Assembly (NCBI GenBank): GCA_038046465.1
Contig: JBBSWB010000070.1
Span: 1-53,267 of the forward strand
Direction: 5' to 3'
DNA: 53,267 nucleotides
Source of the DNA: JBBSWB01 sp038046465
GTDB taxonomy: Archaea > Nanobdellota > Nanobdellia > Woesearchaeales > GW2011-AR9
In this document: positions 1 to 7,148 of the stretch, piece by piece
How the letters are laid out: each line of letters opens with the position of its first letter
Position numbering within the stretch: position 1 is the first letter of the stretch
Program-made: the position numbers and the translations under genes
Notes under the pieces: model-generated
Told to the model about the DNA's origin: nothing
Database searches by the model: none
The model's input: only the letters and a program-made list of their open reading frames with translations

Positions 1-91
1 ATGTCGTGAAAAATGCTCAAAAAAGAGAAATCACTCAGAAATTGAATTGTGCCTTAGTATCAAAAAGCTTATTAACAAACAATTAATCTAA

Positions 92-553
92 ATGTACATG
101 ACTTATTTTGGCCCGAAACCACAATACAGTGACCTTGAACGATTATTTTGGGAGTCTTTACCAGAAGTAATTCCGATAGAAATAAGGGGGCAAGTAGTTT
201 CTTCGCTTGACGAGTTGCGTACTAAATTATCTTCTGTGAAAGATATTTCTGATTTAGAAATTATCAGGGAAGTTAAGGGAAATGGTAGGTGGTATCGTTC
301 TGGATATATTATTTATGGATATAAACCAGACCCTGCTAATCAAGTTCCAATTGCTTATAGTTGTAATCATTGTAATAAAATTGTTATAGATACACCCAGA
401 TTTGAAGAGACGGGTTCTTTAGATGAAGATTTTTTTAACGAAGATGCACCTTTAGGTAGAGAGACGCCATTTAAGGGTGGAAAGGGTTACGAGGTTATTT
501 GTACCAACTGCCATGCTGCTATGGATGCACATATATTTGAATTTGTGGATTAA
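92..553 (+). CDS. Hypothetical protein with a CxxC/CxxC zinc-binding pattern
   Basis: A 153-residue protein that I do not recognise. Two cysteine pairs, C91-x2-C94 and C137-x2-C140, are spaced like a zinc ribbon, with an acidic insert between them (EETGSLDEDFFNEDAP). The N-terminal 85 residues look globular, with no signal peptide or membrane segment. A TATA-like TTATTAAC around 65-72 is about 26 nt upstream of the first two possible starts (ATG at 92 and at 98), so the mRNA is probably leaderless and either ATG could be used. It converges on the thioredoxin reductase gene and forms no operon. Function unknown; zinc binding is inferred from the Cys spacing only. Confidence 0.6.
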   Translation: MYMTYFGPKPQYSDLERLFWESLPEVIPIEIRGQVVSSLDELRTKLSSVKDISDLEIIREVKGNGRWYRSGYIIYGYKPDPANQVPIAYSCNHCNKIVIDTPRFEETGSLDEDFFNEDAPLGRETPFKGGKGYEVICTNCHAAMDAHIFEFVD

Positions 554-603
554 ATTTAATTTTTTCAACAAAATAAATAAGAACATAAACTGAACAACAA
601 AGG

Positions 604-2715
604 TTAAACTTCTTTCTCAGCCAAATACTTCTCTGCTTCCATTGCGGCCATACAACCCGAACCAGCTGCAACAATTGCCTGCCGGTATCTAAAATCCTGC
701 ACGTCCCCAGCCGCAAATACTCCCGGCAGACAAGTATGGGTAAATTGATCTGCTTTAATGTAGCCTTTCTCGTCTAAAGCTAATTTACCGGCAAAAATAT
801 TCGTGTTCGGAACATGCCCAATCGCTAAGAAAACTCCTGCACAATTTAATTCATTTTCCTTGCCCGTTTTGGTATTGGTTAATTTAACTCCTTTCACTAA
901 TTTACCATCGCCTAAAATCTCTTTCACTGCTGTATTAAAAATAAATTTTATCTTTGAATTCTTTTTAGCCCGCTCCTGCATAATTTTACTGGCCCGTAAA
1001 GTATCGCGGCGGTGAATAATTGTAACTTTAGTAGCAAATTTAGTTAAAAAAATTGCTTCTTCCATAGCGGAATCTCCTCCGCCGATAACTACCACTTCTT
1101 TGCCTTTAAACAAAGCTCCGTCACAATTATGTACAATAGCACCAGCAGTAACATAAGTATTATTATTTTCTACGGCAATGTTGTGGACTTCACCATCATA
1201 ATTTTCAGTTTCTAAAGTTCTGATTGGAAGATATGCATAATTTCCTTTAATCCAAGCAAAATGATTATTCCTTATTTTATTTTTTAAATGAGGATGCTCA
1301 ACCCCCAACAAATCACTTGTTGATCTAAGGTAAGACCCCCCAATTTCTAGTTCGTATCGATCATGTTTGAACTTTATTTCTCTCCCATTAAGAATATTTT
1401 TTGTTTTATTGAGTTTTTCTTTTGATCTCTTTGATATCCCCACTATTATACCTAGACGTAACAAAATTGTTTTGAATTGCGCAACTAATTTTGGTGAATT
1501 TGTTACTAAGGAAAAGGCTTCTGGCTTAATTCCTCCATCACCCCTATAATAACCTTTAATTAATTCTGCTTGTTTTTCTTTAGGAAGGTATACAAACCAA
1601 TGAGGCAGTGATTTTCCAAAAGAGTATTTTCCAAACATTTTCTCAAAAAGATCTCGTAATATTCCTGCGTAACTTTCAATCCGCCAGACAGAGCCTACGT
1701 GTTTAACTTTTACATCATAATCAAATAACTCCTTAATAGTTTTAACTACGTCATCAACGTATTCTTTATCTTTTGGCCCAAAGTAGAAGTTTATACCTCT
1801 TGGCGTAATGGATCCTTCAGCCAGAAAATATCCAACTAATCGCATAAAATTTTTATTAATGGGTATGGTGTTTGGGAGTCTCCTAGCTGTGTATGTTTCA
1901 TAATCATATTTGACCCATCCTTTTCTGTCAGTATCAAGTTTTAAGATGTCGGATACCTTAATCTCAACAACATCCTTTGTTTCGGAAACAATCGGGTAAA
2001 GTAAAATATGTTCTTTTTGCAGATCCCCGGCTGGAACCCAATGCGGTTCCTCCCACTTCATGTTCCAATATTTTACTCCAGTGCCGCGGCTCATCTTAGT
2101 AACATATACGGGGTGGTCAGGAGTTAATAGTGTTGGTTCGTCTCGAAAATAACGAGGGATTATTTTAACCAATTTTCCCTTAAATGACCTACTTCCCTTT
2201 CCTGCAACCTTTTGAAATGTGCCATCATGAGTAAGAACTTGTTCTCCTTCTTTTATCTTGTCGATTGCTTTAGGTGCATTATTAGCAATTATATTAGAAC
2301 CGGTAGGTAAACAAGTCGCACAAACGGTAACTCCTCTCCCTTTATATTTTTCTTCTGAAGGTAATCCCAGCCATCTTGCTGAAGCCCCAGTAGCGATAAT
2401 TAAAGTTTTGGTCTGGATTTTCTTTCCGCTCATTAAGGTTAATTCAAAACCGCTTTTAATCTTCTTAACAGCAGTTGCAGCATCGGTTTGAATCTGGGCT
2501 CCAAATCGTTCGGCCTGCTTTTTACATCTCTCCATTAATTCCGGCCCTAAAATTCCGTCTGGAAAGCCGGGAAAATTTTCTATTTGCGTAGTCAAGGTTA
2601 ATTGTCCGCCTTCCTCCATTCCAGAAATAACTAACGGAGATAATCCTGCCCGGGCAGCATAAATTGCCGCCGTGCATCCGGCTATTCCCGTGCCCAAAAT
2701 AACCAATTCTTCCAT
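604..2715 (-). CDS. trxB: Thioredoxin reductase precursor interrupted by an intein
   Basis: FAD/NADPH disulfide oxidoreductase that reduces thioredoxin-like proteins in the cytoplasm. The 703-residue precursor has an FAD-binding GTGIAGCTAA near residue 8, the redox Cys C132-A-T, then a 396-residue insert (135-530), then C531-D-G, the NADPH motif GGGDSAMEEA (545-554) and a C-terminal AAGDV. Removing the insert rebuilds the classic CATCD redox centre and leaves 307 residues, the normal family length. The enzyme therefore has both catalytic cysteines adjacent in space only after protein splicing. It is last of three co-directional genes, 21 nt after the aminopeptidase gene; GGAGC precedes the ATG. 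The identification is secure. Confidence 0.95.
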   Translation of the reverse strand: MEELVILGTGIAGCTAAIYAARAGLSPLVISGMEEGGQLTLTTQIENFPGFPDGILGPELMERCKKQAERFGAQIQTDAATAVKKIKSGFELTLMSGKKIQTKTLIIATGASARWLGLPSEEKYKGRGVTVCATCLPTGSNIIANNAPKAIDKIKEGEQVLTHDGTFQKVAGKGSRSFKGKLVKIIPRYFRDEPTLLTPDHPVYVTKMSRGTGVKYWNMKWEEPHWVPAGDLQKEHILLYPIVSETKDVVEIKVSDILKLDTDRKGWVKYDYETYTARRLPNTIPINKNFMRLVGYFLAEGSITPRGINFYFGPKDKEYVDDVVKTIKELFDYDVKVKHVGSVWRIESYAGILRDLFEKMFGKYSFGKSLPHWFVYLPKEKQAELIKGYYRGDGGIKPEAFSLVTNSPKLVAQFKTILLRLGIIVGISKRSKEKLNKTKNILNGREIKFKHDRYELEIGGSYLRSTSDLLGVEHPHLKNKIRNNHFAWIKGNYAYLPIRTLETENYDGEVHNIAVENNNTYVTAGAIVHNCDGALFKGKEVVVIGGGDSAMEEAIFLTKFATKVTIIHRRDTLRASKIMQERAKKNSKIKFIFNTAVKEILGDGKLVKGVKLTNTKTGKENELNCAGVFLAIGHVPNTNIFAGKLALDEKGYIKADQFTHTCLPGVFAAGDVQDFRYRQAIVAAGSGCMAAMEAEKYLAEKEV
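1126..2313 (-). other. Intein with LAGLIDADG homing endonuclease inside trxB
   Basis: In-frame insert covering residues 135-530 of the reductase. It starts with Cys (CLPTGS, block A), has a block B-like LLTPDHPVYV with the TxxH pattern (residues 196-205), two LAGLIDADG-type motifs (LVGYFLAEGS at 293-302 and LIKGYYRGDGG at 385-395), a block F-like EVHNIAVENNNTYV, and ends with AIVHN followed by extein Cys531. Cys1, the terminal His-Asn and Cys+1 are the standard class 1 splicing residues. The endonuclease motifs keep an acidic residue (E300; D393), so homing could still be active. Site: between T134 and the second redox cysteine. Confidence 0.93.
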
Positions 2716-2736
2716 TTTATTTTGAATAGCTCCAAT

Positions 2737-4224
2737 CTAATTTTCTAACAAATAATAACTTAACACTCTTACTCCTGAACCAGTAGCTCCTTTTTGGTAA
2801 TATGCTCCTTCCACCGCCCAGTAAGACGAACCCGCAATATCTAAATGCGCCCAGGTAGTCTTTTCTACAAACTTATTTAAAAATACTGCGGCAGTTATCG
2901 AACCGGCTTCATAGCCTTTCCCTTTTACAGAAATGTTATTTAAATCAGAGATAGTGCCTTCCATCCAGTCTTGGTATTCATCAAAGAAAGGCAAAGGCCA
3001 GACCCGATCTCCCGAAGCCATTCCTGCTGCTTGTAAAGCTGCAGAAAGTTGTTCATCTTTACAGATCATGCCTGCAGCATAATATCCCAACGCAACTACG
3101 CATGCTCCGGTTAACGTCGCTAAATCAATAATTATTTCTGGATTATATTTTGCTTCAGTATAAGCTAAAGCATCGGCTAGAATTAATCTTCCTTCCGCAT
3201 CGGTGTTTCCTATTTCTATGGTTTTGCCATTATACGCGGTAACAATATCTCCGGGAAGCTGGGAAGTGCTGCTGACCATATTCTCACAGATGGGGATTAC
3301 ACCTAAAATATTTTTCTTTAAACCTAATTCTTCTGCTGCTTTTATGGCCCCTAAAACTGCTGCTCCTCCGGCCATATCTGTTTTCATATCTTCAATGTAT
3401 TTAGTTGGTTTTAAGTTATACCCTCCGCTGTCAAAAGTGATGCCTTTTCCAACCAAAGCAATCGGTTTGCCTGAGGCATTTTTATATTCTAAAATCAACA
3501 ATTTAGGAGCATTGGCACTTCCAGCATTTACCCCTAATAATGCGCCCATTTTTTCCTGCTGCAGTTCTGCTTTATTTAATACTTTTAATTTTATTTTAGT
3601 AGAACTGCCCGCAATAGTTTTGGCTACTTTTTCTAAGTAAACCGAATTAACTAAGCTGGCTGGTTCATTAACTAAATCGCGGACAAAATTAGTGCATTCT
3701 GCAATAACCCTTCCGGTTTTGAGGCCCGGAGCAAAAGAAGCTGCTGTTGCGGTCCACTGTAAAGAAACATTATCTATTGGTTTCTTTTTTTCTTTTTTTT
3801 CTGCAGATAAATATTTAGTAAAATCATAATTTGCCAGCAGCAATCCCTCTGCCGCAGCCCTTCCTAAATGCTCCTCTTTACCCAGAAAATGAGCTAATTC
3901 TACTAGATTAGTAGAAAAAGAAGTGCATCCCGCTGCCTTAGTGCAGCTTACTGCTTTTCCTAGAATCTGTCTTAATTTTTCTAAATTAAATTGTTCTTTT
4001 TTTCCTAATCCAAATATAATAATATTCCTAAACGGCCAGTTAAATAATTTAGTAGAGTATTGTTCGCCAAACTTTTTAGAAAATATTTTTTTCTTTGTTG
4101 CTTCCTGTAATTCTTCGGCTAATTTGGAATCAAATGAATGATAATTTTCTTTGCTATCTTCAAATAGACCTAAACAAAGAATTTCCTGCTTTTTATCTAA
4201 CTCTGATGATGTAATTATTTTCAT
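2737..4224 (-). CDS. pepA: Leucyl aminopeptidase (M17 family)
   Basis: Cytosolic metallopeptidase that removes N-terminal residues from peptides; the family forms hexamers with two metal ions per subunit. At 495 residues it has the usual length. The catalytic domain shows VGKGITFDSGG (258-268; metal and catalytic Lys region), KTDMAGG (281-287) and the family signature NTDAEGRL (340-347). The N-terminal domain (about 1-160) is divergent, as is common. The start is supported by GAGG in AAAGAGGCGAAGAATG. It lies between the flavin oxidoreductase gene (63 nt upstream) and trxB (21 nt downstream), so the three are probably co-transcribed. Peptide turnover fits a scavenging lifestyle, but this is inference. 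Confidence 0.95.
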   Translation of the reverse strand: MKIITSSELDKKQEILCLGLFEDSKENYHSFDSKLAEELQEATKKKIFSKKFGEQYSTKLFNWPFRNIIIFGLGKKEQFNLEKLRQILGKAVSCTKAAGCTSFSTNLVELAHFLGKEEHLGRAAAEGLLLANYDFTKYLSAEKKEKKKPIDNVSLQWTATAASFAPGLKTGRVIAECTNFVRDLVNEPASLVNSVYLEKVAKTIAGSSTKIKLKVLNKAELQQEKMGALLGVNAGSANAPKLLILEYKNASGKPIALVGKGITFDSGGYNLKPTKYIEDMKTDMAGGAAVLGAIKAAEELGLKKNILGVIPICENMVSSTSQLPGDIVTAYNGKTIEIGNTDAEGRLILADALAYTEAKYNPEIIIDLATLTGACVVALGYYAAGMICKDEQLSAALQAAGMASGDRVWPLPFFDEYQDWMEGTISDLNNISVKGKGYEAGSITAAVFLNKFVEKTTWAHLDIAGSSYWAVEGAYYQKGATGSGVRVLSYYLLEN

Positions 4225-4287
4225 ATTCTTCGCCTCTTTTTTTGCTTCTTATTTTTACTGTTTATTTCTTATTTGATAACAACGGTT

Positions 4288-4974
4288 TTAATTATAACAT
4301 TCAAATTTGATATGTTTGGGATTAACTCCTTGTTTCATCAAAAGATTCTTGATATCCAATACTAGTTCAGTAGTGCCGCAAATATAAAAAGTTTTGTCTT
4401 TTAAATCTCGAGGAAGATGATTTGGTATTCTGCCTGTTTTACCGGTCCACTCTTCTCGGGTCAAAGTCGGCTGATAAATAAAATTAGTAAATTTGCTGGC
4501 TAACTGCTTAATTTCTTTATCTAAAACTAATTCTTTTTTTGTTCTGGCACTGAAAAGTAAGATAAAAGTTTGTTTTGGGTGCTTAGGTAAGTTCTCCGCC
4601 AGAATGTTGTACAACGGAACTATGCCCGTTCCACCGCCTAAAAACCAGCTTTCTTTAGTTAAACTAGCTTCATCATAAATCAAATGACCAAACGGACCTT
4701 TTACCTCAAAAGTGTCCTCTTGCTTAGTTTTAGCAAAGATCTCTGAAGCGAATCCGCCTGGAATTAGTTTGATGCATAATTTTATTTTTCCTGGCTCGTA
4801 ACTTAAAATGGAATAAGACCGCAATTTAGTTTCTCCCCGATTGATTATTTTTAAGGTAATAAATTGCCCAGCTGCATAAGCAAAGTCTTGGGGAGCAGTT
4901 AAAGTTAAAAATAAAATATCTTCAGTAGTTTTCTTAACATTCAGAATTGTGGTAGTGAAAGCAAAGGTTTTCAT
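4288..4974 (-). CDS. FAD/NAD(P)-binding oxidoreductase, ferredoxin-NADP reductase type
   Basis: Flavin-dependent electron-transfer enzyme of the ferredoxin-NADP(+) reductase fold, passing electrons between NAD(P)H and a small carrier. The 228 residues hold the FAD barrel with RSYSI (52-56), GGFAS (73-77) and GPFG (93-96), then the nucleotide domain with GGGTGIVP (113-120) and FYICGT near 196. There is no 2Fe-2S cysteine set and no extra domain, so the physiological partner is unknown. It is the first gene of the run leading to pepA and trxB; linking two flavoenzymes suggests a shared redox role. TATA-like CTATTTAAG (rc, about 4999-5007) lies about 28 nt upstream of the ATG, implying a leaderless mRNA. 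Confidence 0.85.
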   Translation of the reverse strand: MKTFAFTTTILNVKKTTEDILFLTLTAPQDFAYAAGQFITLKIINRGETKLRSYSILSYEPGKIKLCIKLIPGGFASEIFAKTKQEDTFEVKGPFGHLIYDEASLTKESWFLGGGTGIVPLYNILAENLPKHPKQTFILLFSARTKKELVLDKEIKQLASKFTNFIYQPTLTREEWTGKTGRIPNHLPRDLKDKTFYICGTTELVLDIKNLLMKQGVNPKHIKFECYN

Positions 4975-5110
4975 ATTAACTCAAGAGTTCGTTTTAACTT
5001 AAATAGTTTCTGGATTAAAACTGAGATTATACTTCATTAACTCCAAAAATAAGTTAATGCACTAGTTTTAATTGAGAAAAAGAATTAAATTAGAATATAG
5101 GCAGGCGTCA

Positions 5111-5506
5111 CTAGCAGGCTGTACCATAGAATTTATTAATGAAGTTTTTCAATTCAATTATGTCATCACCATTTTTGATATTTTCCATCATTCTTTGGTA
5201 TGCTGCGAGGGGTATGAATTTTGACGCATGAGCTGAAGTGCATAAACTATAATGTTCAGGATGATCAACAAAACCAGTTCTCCAAACTGATAATGGTTCT
5301 GGGGTTTCTGTTTCTCTTGCACCAATAACATAAACGGGCTGACCTGATGGAATCTGGCCATAACCAGCTCCTTTCCTTGCATCAACAACTAAAACTGCCT
5401 CTAATGATTGAACAGGTCTAGGATTTAAAGAACCAGGATCTAGCACCTGCTGAACTGAACCTTTATCAATAGGTTTTCTTTGTAAAATATAAACTGCATC
5501 ACTCAT
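5111..5506 (-). CDS. Hypothetical protein
   Basis: A 131-residue protein that I do not recognise. It begins MSDAVYILQRKP, has a central LEAVLVVDARKGAGYGQIP strand-like segment, and a helical C-terminus ending YGTAC. No signal peptide or membrane helix. The start is taken at the ATG at 5506 rather than the GTG at 5524 because a TATA box, TTTATAAAG at 5529-5537 (read on the minus strand), lies about 27 nt upstream of that ATG, the spacing of leaderless genes throughout this window. It stands alone between the oxidoreductase operon and the PadR-like gene. Function unknown. Confidence 0.55.
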   Translation of the reverse strand: MSDAVYILQRKPIDKGSVQQVLDPGSLNPRPVQSLEAVLVVDARKGAGYGQIPSGQPVYVIGARETETPEPLSVWRTGFVDHPEHYSLCTSAHASKFIPLAAYQRMMENIKNGDDIIELKNFINKFYGTAC

Positions 5507-5528
5507 ACGAATTAAAAATATCACCCCA

Positions 5529-5537
5529 TTTATAAAG
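5529..5537 (-). promoter_or_regulatory. TATA box of the 131-aa hypothetical gene
   Basis: CTTTATAAA on the minus strand, centred about 27 nt before the ATG at 5506. This spacing puts transcription start at or within a few nucleotides of the ATG. Confidence 0.55.
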
Positions 5538-5568
5538 ATTTCGGTTATTTACTACTTTGGAGTTATTA

Positions 5569-5961
5569 TTATTTTGCCCGGCGAAATTTATCTACCAAAC
5601 TAGTAAACCTGTTCTGTAAAGTTGGTTTTTTCCATTTTTGTTTTTGTAAATAAGTTTTGACCCTTTCTTCTCCGTTTGGCTGAGCATTTGCGCCTAAAGA
5701 ATAATAAGTCTTTTCTACCATGCTCCCCCAGGAAAAGTCGCCTTTTTCTTCTTCAATCTGGTTCACTTTAATCTCTTTAGTAAAAATTCCTTTATGTAAA
5801 TGATAATAGATACTCCGCTGAGTTACCTGGGGAAAAATTTCATTATATATCTTAGCAATTTGATACCCGTACCCTTGTTCTAAATAATTGAGAATTTCAA
5901 CAATGTTTTGCCGAATGGGGCTTTTCTCCGGCCTGCCCCGCAGCGGTTTTTTCCGTTTCAT
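5569..5961 (-). CDS. PadR-like winged-helix DNA-binding protein
   Basis: A 130-residue predicted transcription factor. Residues 15-60 form a winged helix of the PadR type: GYGYQIAKIYNEIFP followed by the recognition helix QRSIYYHLHKG. The C-terminal half is basic and does not match a known ligand domain; ends with RRAK. The N-terminus MKRKKPLRGRPEK is an AT-hook-like basic arm. TATA-like TAATATAAA (rc, about 5984-5992) is about 27 nt upstream. It is divergent from the RNase P Rpp21 gene and could control it or itself. Target unknown. Confidence 0.65.
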   Translation of the reverse strand: MKRKKPLRGRPEKSPIRQNIVEILNYLEQGYGYQIAKIYNEIFPQVTQRSIYYHLHKGIFTKEIKVNQIEEEKGDFSWGSMVEKTYYSLGANAQPNGEERVKTYLQKQKWKKPTLQNRFTSLVDKFRRAK

Positions 5962-6106
5962 AAAAATAATAACTTCAGTGAATTTATATTACTTTCTTAA
6001 AATTTAGTTGTTTGTTTATTTGTTTAGGATTTAAGTGAGATTTATTTACAGGTTTATTTTATTTGCCGGCAATACTTTTTTAAGCTCTTGCTGCTTTCTT
6101 TCTTTA

Positions 6107-6418
6107 ATGTCTAAAGCCGCCATTTCTAAAAAAGGACAGCAGGAAATTGCCCAGGAAAGGATTAAGATTCTTTTCCAGCAGGCCGCAGAAGTTTTTCCTA
6201 AAAATAAAGCCCTAGCTAATCGTTATGTTACTTTAGCCCGAAAAATAGCCATGAAAGTGAAAGCAAGGATTCCTTTAGAATTAAAACGAAGATTCTGTAA
6301 GCATTGTTATAGCTATCTGCAGCCGGGAGTAAATGCCCGAGTGCGAACGCGTGCAGGGAAAGTGATTATTTCCTGTTTTGAATGCAAGAAGTTTATGCGC
6401 ATTCCCATCAGAAAGTGA
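6107..6418 (+). CDS. rnp4: Ribonuclease P protein component 4 (Rpp21/Rpr2)
   Basis: Protein subunit of archaeal RNase P, which trims the 5' leader of pre-tRNAs; Rpp21 pairs with Rpp29 on the specificity domain of the RNA. The 103 residues show the family pattern: two N-terminal helices (QEIAQERIKILFQQAAE, ANRYVTLARKIAMKVK), then IPLELKRRFCKHC and a second pair SCFEC that together bind zinc, then a basic end (RIPIRK). The reading frame is open back to 6035, but the family begins near MSKAAISKKG, so I chose the ATG at 6107. The Rpp30 subunit is encoded elsewhere in this window (45.9 kb). Confidence 0.9.
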   Translation: MSKAAISKKGQQEIAQERIKILFQQAAEVFPKNKALANRYVTLARKIAMKVKARIPLELKRRFCKHCYSYLQPGVNARVRTRAGKVIISCFECKKFMRIPIRK

Positions 6419-6517
6419 ACTCTCCATCTCAACAAAACTTATTAATCCTTTAAACTCTTCTTTCTTAATGGACGTTTCCAAAATCTTTTTAAACTATGTA
6501 ATAATTATGGATGAGAT

Positions 6518-7081
6518 ATGACTAAGGTTGATGTTGAAAAGATAAATGTGGGAATAATCAAACCACAATATCCCATAGGACAAGTAATCTATTTTCCTGA
6601 ACACGGCAGAGTAATAGAAACAAAAATTTCTGGGTATGAAGTTCGAGTAATACCACAAGATAGTGGTTTAATAGGGGTTGTTTCAAACTACCATATCCCA
6701 CAAATGGTCTCTGTTAGAAGGGGAGAAGAGTCAGATTTAGTTATTTGTGTCAGAGAACGAGATTTTTATGTTGACCAACATAAGGCAACTATAGCATCAA
6801 GATTTTTAGCTGTGCAAGTAGATGATGAAGTTTGGAGATTAGCAATTGGAGACCGAACTGTCACAGATGAAAATTCACCCTATTCTATAGAAAATTGTGG
6901 ACTTCCGCGATGTTGTGCAAATATATCCGAAGCAAGAGATATCTTATCCTTCTGTAGGAGAAATAGTGGATTAATTGCCCATAATCGTGACGAATTGTCC
7001 AATTTAATTGAGGAACACGGATTTGAATATCAAAGAGAAAGTCCAATAGGAAGAATATTTCAGCAATTAGAAATTAAGTAA
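6518..7081 (+). CDS. Hypothetical protein
   Basis: A 187-residue soluble protein that I do not recognise. The first half is beta-rich (YPIGQVIYFPEHGRVIETK; GYEVRVIPQDSG), then a segment with cysteines (IENCGLPRCCANISEARD), and a helical end (DELSNLIEEHGFEYQRE). No signal peptide or membrane span. A TATA box CTTTTTAAAC at about 6485-6494 is 28 nt before the ATG, again the leaderless pattern. It is a single-gene unit convergent with the PEP synthase gene. Function unknown. Confidence 0.55.
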   Translation: MTKVDVEKINVGIIKPQYPIGQVIYFPEHGRVIETKISGYEVRVIPQDSGLIGVVSNYHIPQMVSVRRGEESDLVICVRERDFYVDQHKATIASRFLAVQVDDEVWRLAIGDRTVTDENSPYSIENCGLPRCCANISEARDILSFCRRNSGLIAHNRDELSNLIEEHGFEYQRESPIGRIFQQLEIK

Positions 7082-7148
7082 ATTTAGTAGGGTTCTCGCC
7101 TCTTTTTTATATTAAGAGAAATGGAAATTTTATTGAGTTTAACAACGA

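Noticed and set aside
604..2715. Two separate genes or a domain fusion in place of an intein
   Set aside because: The frame is continuous, both splice junctions have the required Cys, His-Asn and Cys residues, and excision restores a normal-length reductase with its CATC motif.
3203..3640. 145-aa open frame antisense to pepA
   Set aside because: Lies wholly inside a clear pepA; composition is that of a reversed coding strand, and no ribosome site or family match is seen.
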